A stretch of 64,000 bases of DNA, taken from Anaerolineales bacterium. Lineage in GTDB: Bacteria > Chloroflexota > Anaerolineae > Anaerolineales > Villigracilaceae. The position numbers were made by a program, and so were the translations under genes. Location: the NCBI GenBank assembly GCA_023382595.1, contig JAHDWB010000002.1, positions 248,001 through 312,000 on the forward strand, written 5' to 3'. The notes beneath the pieces are model-generated. The model worked only from the letters and a program-made list of their open reading frames with translations. It had not been told where the DNA came from and did no database searches. Below, in pieces: positions 1 through 8,934 of the stretch (position 1 is its first letter; each line of letters starts with the position of its first letter).

Positions 1-213
1 CCGGAAAATACCGCCCGCTTCCTCCAGATCCGCGGAGATGCAGAACTTATTCAGGAAGGCGCATTATCTCATTTGGATGAGATCACCCGCCAATACACGA
101 AGCATCCGCAATATTATGGCTATGTCTTCCCCATCGAAAAACGGGAGCAGGAAACACGCGTCATCTGCCGCATCCACGCAACAAGGGTCACGCTGGACGC
201 GATACATAATTGA
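1..213 (+). CDS. PPOX-class (F420/FMN) oxidoreductase, C-terminal fragment
   Basis: An open frame runs from base 1 to a TGA at 211-213 and encodes the last 70 residues of a protein whose start lies outside the window. The segment has the look of the C-terminal half of pyridoxamine-5'-phosphate-oxidase-like split-barrel flavoproteins: FLQIRGDAELI, then HLDEITRQYTKHPQYYGY, then ETRVICRI near the end. Such proteins bind FMN or F420 and reduce small substrates; the substrate cannot be told here. It converges on the minus-strand YkgJ-type gene 18 bases downstream. Family assignment is from residue pattern only. Confidence 0.7.
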   Translation, partial: PENTARFLQIRGDAELIQEGALSHLDEITRQYTKHPQYYGYVFPIEKREQETRVICRIHATRVTLDAIHN

Positions 214-231
214 AAAACGTCCGATTCGCCT

Positions 232-741
232 CTACTTCTCATAATCGATAAAGTCATCCACGCCAAACAGGTCTTCATAGCGGGTTAACAAGATCTTCGT
301 CTTTTGCAAAAATTCCCCATCCAGATCTTTCTTTTTTGATTCCAATTCTTCCTTGTGGGCGATCAATCGTTCGCGGAAGCTGGTCGTTTTTGGATCAGGC
401 AAAAGCGCTTCGATCTCGCGGATCAGCCCCAGCGTTTCCCGAATAATGGACAGCGCATCAGACAGGGAAATATCATCATCTTCCAATCTGCGGAACACGC
501 TGCATTTATATTTGGCGCAGCTGCGCGGATAGGCATGGAATGTGTACACCGTGCAAGTCCCGTCCCATAGCGGACAGGGCTGTGTGAATCCGCGCTGGCG
601 CGGGTCGTTTCGGATCACCTTAACGCCAAGTTTTTCAACATCGTCGAGTTCCGGGGCGTTAAGCCGCACCCACGAGAAGAGGTGACCCGAGCAGCATAGT
701 CCACAGGCTTTGCAGAGGGCGTTGGCTGGGGATTCGGTCAT
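232..741 (-). CDS. YkgJ-family cysteine-cluster protein
   Basis: A 169-residue protein beginning MTESPANALCKACGLCC. The C-x2-C-x2-CC cluster at residues 10-17, followed by further cysteines in CPLWDGTC and CAKYKC, is the YkgJ/UPF0153 pattern thought to bind zinc or an Fe-S cluster. The function is unknown. The C-terminal 70 residues are charged and helical. I chose the ATG at 741 because the cysteine cluster follows at once; an upstream in-frame ATG at 816 would add 25 hydrophobic residues that overlap the terminator of the next gene. It is the last gene of the leftward block and converges on the PPOX fragment. Confidence 0.7.
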   Translation of the reverse strand: MTESPANALCKACGLCCSGHLFSWVRLNAPELDDVEKLGVKVIRNDPRQRGFTQPCPLWDGTCTVYTFHAYPRSCAKYKCSVFRRLEDDDISLSDALSIIRETLGLIREIEALLPDPKTTSFRERLIAHKEELESKKKDLDGEFLQKTKILLTRYEDLFGVDDFIDYEK

Positions 742-801
742 GGCAGGAATGATAACAAATGATTCAGGAAACAGTATCAGGTGTCCCTTAAGGATGAAGC
801 G

Positions 802-834
802 AAAAAAGTAGGTCACGCTTGAAGCGTGACCTAC
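802..834 (-). terminator. Intrinsic terminator of AOR gene 1
   Basis: A perfect 13-bp inverted repeat at 808-820 and 822-834, followed on the minus strand by six T (plus-strand A at 802-807). It lies just past the stop of the AOR gene at 841. The word GCGTGACCTAC of this stem recurs near 33650, so the hairpin may belong to a dispersed repeat. Confidence 0.8.
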
Positions 835-840
835 AATCCA

Positions 841-2673
841 TTAATTCAACGGCAATTCCAATTCCATCAACTTTTCCTGGGTGGGATACCCCTTCTCGTC
901 CCAGCCGCGTTCCTTGTAAAAATCGGGCAGCATCTTGTCGAGTTCCACCACCTTGCCCTTGGCGGGACCATCTGGCAGCGGCTCGTGCAGCATGCGGGTT
1001 GGGAGCGTATCCCATTCGGGACCCGAACCCGCTTTGATGAGGAACATGCGCTCGAGCGTGTAAACGCGGTCGGCGGCTTTCATCACTTCTTCAGGAGTGT
1101 AGCCCGCGCCCGTGGTGAGGTTCATCATTTCGGAGAGGACACGCGGCAGGATCAAACGCTCTTTTTCAAACACATAGCGGATGGCGACAAACACGCACAG
1201 ACCCGAAGCATCAATGAGCGCAAATGAGTCTTGGAAGTGTTTGACGAGTTCTGCTTTGCCATCGGTGCTGAGCGGGTTTTCCTTCACAGGCACGCCGAAG
1301 ACTTCTTCGTAAGCGACGTCACCTTCCATGTGCGATGCGCCCTTGTTGGAGGTAGCGTACAGCAAGCCCATGCCCTGCGAGCCGCGCGGATCGTAGCCGG
1401 GGAATTCCTGTTTGCGGGTGGTGACGGCGAGTTCGGGGTGACCGTATTTTTCCGCAAGGCGGTAACTGCCCATGGCAAGGTCCTGACCAAAGCCTTCGTT
1501 GTACGCCATCTTCTTTATCATCGCGATCATCGCATCGTGGTCGCCGAATTTGAGCGGCATACCGATCTGCTCTTCAGTCAGATAACCTTTTTCGTACATC
1601 TCCATCGCGACAGCAATCGTCATGCCTGTGGTGATGGTGTCCATGCCATATTCGTTGCACAGATAATTTGCCTTCACCAACGCAGCGAGGTTGCTCACGC
1701 CACAGCCCGTTCCCAAAGATGAAATCGTTTCATATTCAGGACCTTCGCCCTTGCCTTTGTACGGACCATCGGGCACTTCGGTCAAACGTCCGCACGAGAG
1801 CGGACAGCGATAACAAGGCGTGTGACGAATCAGATAATTATCTTTGAGCGCGTCACCGTCAATATTGTGGACATGCTCGAATGTCCCTTGCAGGAAATTG
1901 CGCGTCGGCAAAATGCCGAGCGTGTTGGTCACCTGCGGCACATACGACGTGCCATAGATGCGCATGTTCGAGCCTTTCTTCACATCCGCGCCGACCTCTT
2001 TCGAAGTACCCACACTGATCGCGCGCATCGCTTCGGGGTTGTGCAGCGCGGGGTTTTTATTTCCCATCGCCACCACGGCTTTGAGATTTTTACTGCCCAT
2101 CACTGCGCCCACGCCAGAGCGAGCCGCCGCGCGATGTTTATCGTTCATGATGGCTGCCATGAGTGCGAGATTTTCACCCGCAGGTCCGATACAAGCAACT
2201 CGCGCCTCTGCGGATGTCTCCGCCTTGAGGATGTCCGTCGTCTCGTGCGTATCCTTGCCCCACACATGCGCCGCGGACCTGATTTCAATCTGGTCTTCGT
2301 TTACCAAAACGTACACTGGCTCGGAGGCTTTGCCTTCAAAGATGAACAGATCGAAGCCTGTACGCTTCATCCATGTGGGGAATTCGCCGCCCGAGTTGGA
2401 GTGCGCCAGCGCGCCTGTCAACGGGGATTTGGTGACGACCATATAGCGGTTACCTGTCGGCGCGGGCGTAGCGGTCAGAGGACCCGTGGCAAAGATGAGC
2501 ATATTTTCGGGCGAGAGCGGGTCAGCAGCGGGATCCATTTCTTTGTACATATAATGGATCGCCCATCCGCGCCCGCCGAGATAATCGCGCGCGATCTTGG
2601 GGTCAACATCTTCGGTGGTGACTTTTCGGGTGGTGAGGTTTACGCGTAGGATCTTGAGGTGCCAGCCGTACAT
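841..2673 (-). CDS. Aldehyde:ferredoxin oxidoreductase family protein (paralogue 1)
   Basis: Cytoplasmic tungsten/molybdenum bis-pterin enzyme of the AOR family. Known members oxidise aldehydes to carboxylic acids with ferredoxin as acceptor. The 610-residue protein begins MYGWHLKILRVNL and carries the N-terminal YLGGRGWA and GPLTATPAPT motifs of the pterin-binding domain. The [4Fe-4S] ligands are C287-x2-C290-x3-C294 with a fourth at C493 (SGLCVF), at almost the same positions as in the Pyrococcus furiosus enzyme. The start at 2673 is favoured by AAGGAG six bases upstream; a longer in-frame version would begin in a low-complexity spacer. A MoaD/ThiS-like gene precedes it and is probably co-transcribed. 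The substrate is unknown. Confidence 0.93.
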   Translation of the reverse strand: MYGWHLKILRVNLTTRKVTTEDVDPKIARDYLGGRGWAIHYMYKEMDPAADPLSPENMLIFATGPLTATPAPTGNRYMVVTKSPLTGALAHSNSGGEFPTWMKRTGFDLFIFEGKASEPVYVLVNEDQIEIRSAAHVWGKDTHETTDILKAETSAEARVACIGPAGENLALMAAIMNDKHRAAARSGVGAVMGSKNLKAVVAMGNKNPALHNPEAMRAISVGTSKEVGADVKKGSNMRIYGTSYVPQVTNTLGILPTRNFLQGTFEHVHNIDGDALKDNYLIRHTPCYRCPLSCGRLTEVPDGPYKGKGEGPEYETISSLGTGCGVSNLAALVKANYLCNEYGMDTITTGMTIAVAMEMYEKGYLTEEQIGMPLKFGDHDAMIAMIKKMAYNEGFGQDLAMGSYRLAEKYGHPELAVTTRKQEFPGYDPRGSQGMGLLYATSNKGASHMEGDVAYEEVFGVPVKENPLSTDGKAELVKHFQDSFALIDASGLCVFVAIRYVFEKERLILPRVLSEMMNLTTGAGYTPEEVMKAADRVYTLERMFLIKAGSGPEWDTLPTRMLHEPLPDGPAKGKVVELDKMLPDFYKERGWDEKGYPTQEKLMELELPLN

Positions 2674-2691
2674 GTGTGCTCCTTGGGTGGA

Positions 2692-2745
2692 AGGTTTGAA
2701 AGTTGCAGGTTTGAAGGTCAAAAGTCAAAAGTCGAAGGTCAAAGG
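2692..2745. repeat. Low-complexity intergenic repeat (GGTTTGAA / GTCAAAAGTC words)
   Basis: The spacer between the MoaD-like gene and AOR 1 is built of short, partly tandem words: AAGGTTTGAAAG, then GCAGGTTTGAAGG, then AAAGTCAAAAGTCGAAGGTC. The words GCAGGTTTGAA and TTTGAAAGTT recur, in either orientation, in the spacers near 47833 and 55800. See findings. Confidence 0.6.
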
Positions 2746-2786
2746 TATTCCTTTGTGCGCTTTGTGCCCTTCGTGTTTAATTCTTT

Positions 2787-3026
2787 TTATCCGCCAGCGA
2801 TGGCAGAAAATGCTGTGACCATATCCCCTTCTTTGAGGGGTGTGTCCATGTCCACGGTGAGACCGTTAAGGACGATCACACTTTCATCATTGAGGGGAAT
2901 ATCAAAGCGGGAGATGGCGTCGTAGACCGTCGTGCCGTTGGGTACATCCAATTCCACAACGCCGTGTTTGTGGTCGGATGGAAGGGCATCGCGATAATTG
3001 GCAATTAATTTGACACGGATCATCAT
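2787..3026 (-). CDS. MoaD/ThiS-family ubiquitin-like sulfur carrier
   Basis: A 79-residue beta-grasp protein ending in Gly-Gly (residues 78-79), the tail that is adenylated and thiocarboxylated in MoaD and ThiS. It starts MMIRVKLIANYRD and has the family's conserved hydrophobic pattern and NDESVIVLNG segment. MoaD-like genes often sit next to AOR genes, and a role in making the pterin dithiolene for AOR is the simplest inference. ThiS or another sulfur carrier cannot be excluded from the sequence. It is upstream of AOR 1 with 113 bases between them and lies divergent from the thioesterase gene. No strong ribosome binding site is visible. Confidence 0.85.
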   Translation of the reverse strand: MMIRVKLIANYRDALPSDHKHGVVELDVPNGTTVYDAISRFDIPLNDESVIVLNGLTVDMDTPLKEGDMVTAFSAIAGG

Positions 3027-3147
3027 TTGTGAATTTTACCGCTAATTTTCAAGAACAATGTATGTATTGAAGAATTATTTCAGCCGCGTTTAATCCTCAA
3101 ATTTCCATGATTATGCGGCACTCTGTAGCATGAAAGGCGATAAAATT

Positions 3148-3594
3148 ATGAGCATGAAACGACAAGTCCCCTATCATGGCTGGTGTTTTGTGTGCGGAGA
3201 CGAAAATCCGCACAGCATTGGTATCACATGGTTCATAGAGAACGGCGTGATGACCTCCGAATTCACACTGACAGAAGCTCAGCAGGGACCGCCCGGTCAT
3301 GCACACGGCGGCGCATCTGCGGCTATTTTGGATGAAGCGATGGGTCTGGTCGTCTGGGCGGCGGGGCACAAAGTGGCGGCTGTCAACTTGGAGATCAATT
3401 ATCATAAACCGCTTCCGTTGAACCAGCCATTGACTCTCGAGGCACGTATCTCCCAAATGGACGAGCGGAAAATTTTCAGCACAGGGGAAATCCGACTGGC
3501 AGATTCAACTGTCGCCGTGAGTGGACGCGGGATCTACGTCGCGGCGCCGAAACTGTTCGAGAGTGTCCGCTTGGACAGGGAAAAGAAGGGATGA
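3148..3594 (+). CDS. PaaI-type hotdog-fold thioesterase
   Basis: A 148-residue cytoplasmic protein with the hotdog-fold thioesterase signature HAHGGASAAILDEAMG, which holds the catalytic Asp/Glu helix, and an N-terminal C-x2-C pair (WCFVCG) seen in many such proteins. Known relatives hydrolyse acyl-CoA thioesters. The ATG at 3148 has AAAGGCGA upstream; ATGs at 3130 and 3154 are alternatives. Its stop codon overlaps the start of the following lipoprotein gene (ATGA), so the two are probably translationally coupled. Confidence 0.8.
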   Translation: MSMKRQVPYHGWCFVCGDENPHSIGITWFIENGVMTSEFTLTEAQQGPPGHAHGGASAAILDEAMGLVVWAAGHKVAAVNLEINYHKPLPLNQPLTLEARISQMDERKIFSTGEIRLADSTVAVSGRGIYVAAPKLFESVRLDREKKG

Positions 3595-4046
3595 GACGAG
3601 CGTATCTCATCCTGTTGGCTTTTGTGTTGAATGCGTGTCTTGCCGCGCCGACAGCGGAACCCACAGCGACGGTAATCCTTCCCCGCCAGCTCACAGCGGA
3701 CGAAAATCCATACGCGCCGCAGGTGGAGGATGCCAGCCTGCAACAGGCGGGCGTGACGCTTACGTCAATCAATCTTTCGGAGCGATATGATCTCACGCCG
3801 CGCCGTGTGGCGATCTATTTTCTGGGTTATATGCCGAGCGTGTGCAATGAACTGCGCATCCATGTGGCGCCGCCCGACAACGAAGCCAGGATTTTTATCG
3901 AAGTGTACAGTCTGATGGACCCCGGCGTGACCTGCGACAGGGTCTTCCAACAGTTCGAGGTCACCATTTTGCTTGGAACCTACACCAATGGCAGGTATAC
4001 GGTCTGGGTGAACAACGAACCGGTTGGGGATTTTGTAGTGTATTAA
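3591..4046 (+). CDS. Lipoprotein of unknown function (tandem paralogue 1)
   Basis: A 151-residue secreted protein with a signal peptide ending in the lipobox LNAC (lipidated Cys16), then a short Pro/Thr-rich linker. The folded part has two conserved cysteines (SVCNELRI and VTCDRV) shared with the next gene, probably a disulfide. The C-terminus YTVWVNNEPVGDF aligns with the paralogue's YTLWVNGEMITEF. No known domain was recognised. It overlaps the thioesterase gene by four bases. Confidence 0.7.
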   Translation: MRRAYLILLAFVLNACLAAPTAEPTATVILPRQLTADENPYAPQVEDASLQQAGVTLTSINLSERYDLTPRRVAIYFLGYMPSVCNELRIHVAPPDNEARIFIEVYSLMDPGVTCDRVFQQFEVTILLGTYTNGRYTVWVNNEPVGDFVVY

Positions 4047-4092
4047 GGAACTTATTGATGGTAAGCCGCGTCAACTATAAAAGGAGAGATGC

Positions 4093-4554
4093 ATGAAACC
4101 ACTTACTTTCATATTGCTCGCCTTGCTGCTGATCCTGTCCGCGTGCGCGGGCGGCATGGAGGAACCCGTCAACAATGACGAGCCGGTCAGCAGTGAGCCC
4201 CCATCCGTTCCGCCAACTGAAACATCCGCACCCATTTTGTCGCTGGATTCGTTCGAGCGCGGCGTGGTCTATCTCGACTCAGTCGAATTGCTGACCATGG
4301 AAAGTCATCCATTACAGTTCTCGCTTGAGCTCGCAGGCAATTTACCCACTCCCTGCCATCAACTGCGCGTGGATGTCAGCCCGCCGGATACAGAAAATAA
4401 AGTGATCGTGGATGTTTATTCAGTCGTCGATCCCGGCGTCATGTGCACACAGGTTCTGAAGCCGTTCGAATTGAATCATCCGCTGGGAAGTTTCCCCGAA
4501 GGGAAATATACCCTGTGGGTCAACGGCGAAATGATCACGGAGTTTGATGCGTAA
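4093..4554 (+). CDS. Lipoprotein of unknown function (tandem paralogue 2)
   Basis: A 153-residue paralogue of the preceding gene. The signal peptide ends at lipobox LSAC (Cys18), followed by an acidic Ser/Pro-rich linker. The shared core is CHQLRVDVSPPD, then DVYSVVDPGVMC and a C-terminal YTLWVNGE. The gene has its own AAGGAGA ribosome binding site just before 4093. It is followed by a bidirectional terminator. Function unknown; the conserved pair of cysteines suggests a small disulfide-bonded extracytoplasmic domain. Confidence 0.7.
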   Translation: MKPLTFILLALLLILSACAGGMEEPVNNDEPVSSEPPSVPPTETSAPILSLDSFERGVVYLDSVELLTMESHPLQFSLELAGNLPTPCHQLRVDVSPPDTENKVIVDVYSVVDPGVMCTQVLKPFELNHPLGSFPEGKYTLWVNGEMITEFDA

Positions 4555-4566
4555 ATTCATTCCGAT

Positions 4567-4598
4567 AAAAAAACGAGCCGGAGTGTCCGGCTCGTTTT
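4567..4598. terminator. Bidirectional intrinsic terminator
   Basis: Inverted repeat ACGAGCCGGA (4573-4582), loop of three, TCCGGCTCGT (4586-4595), with an A-run before and a T-run after. It lies between the plus-strand lipoprotein and the minus-strand amino-acid ABC ATPase and can serve both. Confidence 0.9.
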
Positions 4599-4601
4599 GT
4601 C

Positions 4602-5351
4602 TTAATGGTTGAGTATCTGCGAGAGAAAGAGTTTTGTGCGGTCTTCCTTGGGAGATTTGAAGATATCCTCCGGTGTGCCGCTCTCCACGATCTGACCCTG
4701 ATCGAAGAAGAACATGCGGTCGGCGACGGCGCGGGCAAAGCCCATTTCATGAGTCACCACCAGCATGGTCATGCCGGATTTCGCCAGTTCCACCATCACA
4801 TCCAGCACTTCCTTGATCATCTCCGGGTCAAGCGCGGAGGTCGGCTCGTCGAAGAGCATGATCTTCGGCTGCATGGCAAGCGCGCGCGCAATTGCAACAC
4901 GCTGCTGCTGTCCGCCCGACAATTGACCGGGGTATTTATGCGCCTGCTCCGGAATGCCAACCCGTTCCAGTAATTGCATGGCGATCTCCTCCGCCTTTTC
5001 TTTTGTCCACTTGCGGACCTGGATCGGCGAAAGGACGATGTTCTGCATGACCGTCAAATGTGGGAACAGATTGAACTGCTGGAACACCATGCCGGTCTCC
5101 ATGCGGATCTGTTCGATATTGCGGACGTCATGACTGAGTTCGATGCCATCCACAACGATATGTCCGCGCTGATGCTCTTCAAGGCGATTGATAGTGCGGA
5201 TGAAGGTTGACTTCCCCGAACCGGACGGACCGAAGATGACGATCACCTCGCGCCGTTCCACTTCCATGTTCACACCTTTCAGGGCGTGGAAATTCCCGTA
5301 CCATTTGTGTACATCACGAGCTGAAATGATGATATCGCGATTCTGTGACAT
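4602..5351 (-). CDS. aapP: Polar amino-acid ABC transporter, ATP-binding protein
   Basis: A 249-residue cytoplasmic ATPase of the GlnQ/HisP/AapP group. Walker A is GPSGSGKST, the ABC signature LSGGQQQR, Walker [13 protein letters not shown], and the switch histidine lies in VTHEMG. Length and pattern fit the family throughout. An AGGAG lies upstream of the ATG. It is the last gene of a four-gene operon (binding protein, two permeases, ATPase) and ends at the bidirectional terminator. The Aap assignment follows from the large paired permeases upstream; the exact amino acids carried are not determined. Confidence 0.93.
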   Translation of the reverse strand: MSQNRDIIISARDVHKWYGNFHALKGVNMEVERREVIVIFGPSGSGKSTFIRTINRLEEHQRGHIVVDGIELSHDVRNIEQIRMETGMVFQQFNLFPHLTVMQNIVLSPIQVRKWTKEKAEEIAMQLLERVGIPEQAHKYPGQLSGGQQQRVAIARALAMQPKIMLFDEPTSALDPEMIKEVLDVMVELAKSGMTMLVVTHEMGFARAVADRMFFFDQGQIVESGTPEDIFKSPKEDRTKLFLSQILNH

Positions 5352-5371
5352 GCTAAATATCTCCTCCGGAA

Positions 5372-6568
5372 CTATCGTTTCCCAACGCCGAGTCTCTCTT
5401 CAAGTTTCTGGCTGAGATAGGACATCCCGTAACTCAACACCCAATAGATCAGAGAGATGAAAACGTAAACTTCGCGCTGCAGCCCCAAAAAGTCGGGCTG
5501 TGCCAGCACGGTCTTTGCAATACCCACCAGATCAAGCAGACCGACGATCGCCACCAACGCCGTATCCTTGAACACCGCGATAAATTGCCCAACCAGGATC
5601 GGGATGACGAGGCGCAGCGCCTGCGGCAGAATGATGAAGAACATGGTCTGCGGCCCGCTCAAACCCAGTGCATGAGCCGCTTCAAACTGACCCTTGGGGA
5701 TGGCTTGCAAACCTCCGCGCACGTTCTCCGCGAGATAGGCGGCGCTGAACAGCACCATGGCGACCATCGCGCGCACAACACGGTCCACCGTCCAATTGGC
5801 TGGCAAAAAGAGCGGAAGCATCAACTGTGCCATGAACAGGATCGTGATCAACGGCACACCGCGCACCAACTCAATATAGATCACGCTCGCGATCCGGACG
5901 ACCGGCAATTCCGACCGACGCCCCAGTGCCAGAAGAACACCAAGCGGGAAGGAAAAAATGATCGCAACCACAGTCAGCAGGAACGTAAGCAGCAACCCGC
6001 CCCACAGATTGGTCCCAACAATGGGCATCACCCCATCTGCAGATGTAAAGCCTCGCGTCAGCAGGATGAAGATCGGCAGGGACAGAATCCACCCGAAAAC
6101 AACGATCCTGCCAAGCGCATCAGGCTTGCTTCGGGCTGCCACCCAACCGATAACCCCGACCACGCTGAGAATGACCAACCACTTGCGCGGCTCATCCCCG
6201 AAGGGAAGGAGCGCCATTAAAGCGGGAGCCGCAAGCAAAAGGATGGTTGCAGCATATGATCTTCGCGCCCAAATGGCAAGCGAGTTTCCTGTCAGGAACA
6301 TCAGGAAGCCAAGCGCGACCCATAACCGCCATACTTCCACAAGCGGATACTGCCCGACCATGATCAGGCGCATATTTGCCCTGACCACTTCCCATTCCGC
6401 GACGGTGAACACCCAGCGAAGCAAGCCTGTCACCGCCCAATAGATGATCAATGCGCCGAGGATGGTCAGGATTGTGTCCAGCCAGGAACCAAAGAGATTT
6501 TTCCGCAGCCAGCGCAGGATGCCGGAGCGTTCTGTGAGCGGAGGAAGAACTGTATTTTCCTGGGTCAT
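5372..6568 (-). CDS. aapM: General amino-acid ABC transporter permease (AapM-like)
   Basis: A 398-residue inner-membrane protein. The C-terminal half carries the HisM-type permease fold with the EAA loop ([23 protein letters not shown]). The N-terminal half is an extra hydrophobic region typical of AapM/BztC proteins, which are much longer than HisM. It begins one base after the stop of the AapQ-like gene, so the two subunits are translationally coupled and probably form a heterodimer. Confidence 0.9.
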   Translation of the reverse strand: MTQENTVLPPLTERSGILRWLRKNLFGSWLDTILTILGALIIYWAVTGLLRWVFTVAEWEVVRANMRLIMVGQYPLVEVWRLWVALGFLMFLTGNSLAIWARRSYAATILLLAAPALMALLPFGDEPRKWLVILSVVGVIGWVAARSKPDALGRIVVFGWILSLPIFILLTRGFTSADGVMPIVGTNLWGGLLLTFLLTVVAIIFSFPLGVLLALGRRSELPVVRIASVIYIELVRGVPLITILFMAQLMLPLFLPANWTVDRVVRAMVAMVLFSAAYLAENVRGGLQAIPKGQFEAAHALGLSGPQTMFFIILPQALRLVIPILVGQFIAVFKDTALVAIVGLLDLVGIAKTVLAQPDFLGLQREVYVFISLIYWVLSYGMSYLSQKLEERLGVGKR

Positions 6569-6569
6569 G

Positions 6570-7757
6570 TTAGCGCTCCACCAGCTTGATTCTTTGGTTG
6601 TACCAGTTCATGAACGCCGATGTGATCAGACTGAACATGAGATAAGTAAACATGACCATCGAGATCATTTCCACCGCCCGCCCGGTCTGGTTCTGGATCG
6701 TGTTCGAGATGTAAAAAAGGTCAGGATAACCGACCGCGATGGCAAGCGATGAGTTCTTAATAAGGTTGAGGTACTGGCTGGTCAACGGCGGGATGATCAC
6801 ACGCATCGCCTGTGGGAAGACAATCAAACGCAGGGTTTGGAAGGCATTCAACCCAAGCGCGCGGGAGGCTTCGACCTGTCCCTTTGATACGGCAAGAATG
6901 CCGGAACGTACCACCTCGCCAATGAACGCGGATGTGTACAGCACGAGTCCGGAGGTCAACGCCATGAATTCGGGGCTGAGAACTTTTCCGCCGGTCATGT
7001 TCAAGCCCTCGATGATCGGTATATCGAGTGTTAGGGGGTTCTCGGGCAGGATAAACCATCCAGCCAGCGCAACACCAATGAAGGTCAATAATGTCCACAC
7101 GGTGGTGAGAGGGGCGCGCCCCGTGCGTTTGCTATAGGAACGCAGGGCGAGGAAAACAACAACAGCGAGGATCAAGCCGACCAGCAGGATCAGGCGGAAG
7201 GTCGGGTATGAATCGGTCGGCAATCCCCAAGGGATGCCCACGCCGCGATTCGTCAAATAGATGTCGCCGGGCCAGATGACCGCCTCCCTGACGCGCGGCA
7301 GCTTGAGAAAAACGCCCAGATACCAAAAGATCAAAAATACCAACAGGGACAAATTGCGGATCAATTCGAGATAAAAAGCGGCAAGCCGGTTGATCAGGAA
7401 GTTGGTGGAGAGCCGCGCGACGCCCAGGATCACGCCAAAGATCGTTGATGCAATGATGCCCACAATACTGACAGAGAGCGTGTTTAGCAGACCAGCCTGA
7501 TATGCCTGCCAGTAGGATGAAGTCCGGCTGTAAGCGAAGAGGGTTTCGGAAATATCAAAGCCGGATATGCCGCTTAAGAAACCGTAAGTCAGGGAAATAC
7601 CCTGCCTTGCAAGTCCCGCCCGCATGTTCTGGTAGATCAGTGAAGCGACGAAAAGCAGTGCAACGACAAACAGCACCTGCCCCAGAATGTTCAGGATGCG
7701 TTCGTCGCGCCAGAATGGAATTGCTGCTTTTTGCCTTGTATCTTCCTGCATTGGCAA
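6570..7757 (-). CDS. aapQ: General amino-acid ABC transporter permease (AapQ-like)
   Basis: A 395-residue inner-membrane permease. It has N-terminal membrane segments around residues 25-45 and 90-130, a large periplasmic insertion with GIPWGLPTDSYPTFRL, and a C-terminal permease domain with the EAA loop (EASRALGLNAFQTLRLIVFPQAMR). This is the AapQ/BztB layout. It partners the AapM-like protein. The start follows a ribosome-binding-like AGG. A hairpin between the binding-protein gene and this gene probably lowers its expression. Confidence 0.9.
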   Translation of the reverse strand: MPMQEDTRQKAAIPFWRDERILNILGQVLFVVALLFVASLIYQNMRAGLARQGISLTYGFLSGISGFDISETLFAYSRTSSYWQAYQAGLLNTLSVSIVGIIASTIFGVILGVARLSTNFLINRLAAFYLELIRNLSLLVFLIFWYLGVFLKLPRVREAVIWPGDIYLTNRGVGIPWGLPTDSYPTFRLILLVGLILAVVVFLALRSYSKRTGRAPLTTVWTLLTFIGVALAGWFILPENPLTLDIPIIEGLNMTGGKVLSPEFMALTSGLVLYTSAFIGEVVRSGILAVSKGQVEASRALGLNAFQTLRLIVFPQAMRVIIPPLTSQYLNLIKNSSLAIAVGYPDLFYISNTIQNQTGRAVEMISMVMFTYLMFSLITSAFMNWYNQRIKLVER

Positions 7758-7772
7758 ACCTCCCGGATACGA

Positions 7773-7806
7773 AAAGAGGGCAGGGAGCTATCCCCACCCT
7801 CTTTTT
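7773..7806 (-). terminator. Intercistronic hairpin between binding-protein and permease genes
   Basis: Inverted repeat AGAGGGCAGGGA / TCCCCACCCTCT (about 7775-7802, one mismatch) flanked by A/T runs. Located just after the binding-protein stop, it could act as a partial terminator or 3'-stabilising hairpin, giving more binding protein than permease. Confidence 0.6.
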
Positions 7807-7815
7807 TCCATCAGT

Positions 7816-8934
7816 TTAGCGGACAGGCGGAGCGTAGAGCAAACCACCTTCGGTGTAAAGGCTGTTCAAGCCGCGCGGAATGTAGGTCGGGGTATCGGGT
7901 CCGAGGCTGCGGTTGTACACTTCCTCGTAGTTGCCGACGAGCTTGATGATGTTGTAGCCCCAGTCGTTGTCGAGACCGAGCTTCAAGCCCATATCGCCTT
8001 CGAGACCCAGCAGGCGGCGAATTTCGGGGTTGGTGGCGCTGGAACGGATGCTATCCACATTGGCGGAGGTGACACCGAATTCTTCACCGGCGATCATGGC
8101 GAAGACGGTCCACTGGGCAATGTCGAACCACTGGTCATCGCCGTGACGGACCATCGGTCCGAGCGGTTCCTTGGACATGGTCACATCCATGATGACGTGC
8201 GCAGACGGGTCAGCCAAAACGGTGCGGCGGGACACGAGACCGGATTTATCGGTCGTGACGGCATCACAGCGCTCTTCGGCATAGGCGGCGAAAGTGGCGT
8301 CGGCATCTTCAAAGACAGCCGGGGTATAGGAAACGCCCAAGGAAGCCATCACGTCCGCCAGGTTCAATTCGGTGGTCGTGCCGGTCTGGACGCAGATCGT
8401 GCCGCCAGCCAGGTCCTGCAGGGTGTTGATGCCGCTATCAGCGGGGACCATCATGCCCTGACCATCATAGAAGGTTGTAGCGGTGAAGTTGCCGCCCAAT
8501 TCGGTGTCGCGGACAAGCGACCAGGTGGTATTGCGGCTGAGCACATCAATTTCGCCGGACTGCAGGGCAGTGAAGCGTTCTGCAGCGGTCACGGGGCGGA
8601 ATTCCACCTTGGTGGCGTCACCAAAGATGGCGGCGGCAAGAGCGCGGCAATAGTCCACGTCGATGCCGGAGAAGTTACCGTCGGCATCGATATAACCAAA
8701 GCCGGGAACCTGCGAGTTCACGCCGCAGATCAGGTTGCCGCGGGCTCGGACGGTTTCAAGCGTCACGCCAAAGCCAGAGGGGGCAACCACAGCCCCTTCA
8801 GCAGGGACTTCCACGATCACAGTTTCAACTACGGTCACGGTTTCACCGCCGCCAGATACGGCTCCACCGCCACAGGCGGCAAACACAAGGCTCGCCGCGA
8901 TCAGCAACGACACAATCCAAAAAGTTTTACGCAT
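7816..8934 (-). CDS. aapJ: General amino-acid ABC transporter, substrate-binding lipoprotein
   Basis: A 372-residue extracytoplasmic solute-binding protein. The signal peptide ends in lipobox FAAC (Cys21) and is followed by a Gly/Val-rich linker. The mature part has the family-3 binding-protein pattern of AapJ/BztA: VNSQVPGFGYID, GIDVDYCRALAAAIF, and WFDIAQWTVFAMI. It is membrane-anchored by lipid, consistent with a Gram-positive-like or monoderm envelope. AGGAGG lies at 8938-8943 upstream of the ATG. First gene of the operon. Confidence 0.93.
   Translation of the reverse strand: MRKTFWIVSLLIAASLVFAACGGGAVSGGGETVTVVETVIVEVPAEGAVVAPSGFGVTLETVRARGNLICGVNSQVPGFGYIDADGNFSGIDVDYCRALAAAIFGDATKVEFRPVTAAERFTALQSGEIDVLSRNTTWSLVRDTELGGNFTATTFYDGQGMMVPADSGINTLQDLAGGTICVQTGTTTELNLADVMASLGVSYTPAVFEDADATFAAYAEERCDAVTTDKSGLVSRRTVLADPSAHVIMDVTMSKEPLGPMVRHGDDQWFDIAQWTVFAMIAGEEFGVTSANVDSIRSSATNPEIRRLLGLEGDMGLKLGLDNDWGYNIIKLVGNYEEVYNRSLGPDTPTYIPRGLNSLYTEGGLLYAPPVR

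Noticed and set aside
2697..2745. N-terminal extension of AOR 1 into the repeat region
   Set aside because: The extra residues derive from low-complexity DNA, and a good AAGGAG sits directly before the ATG at 2673.
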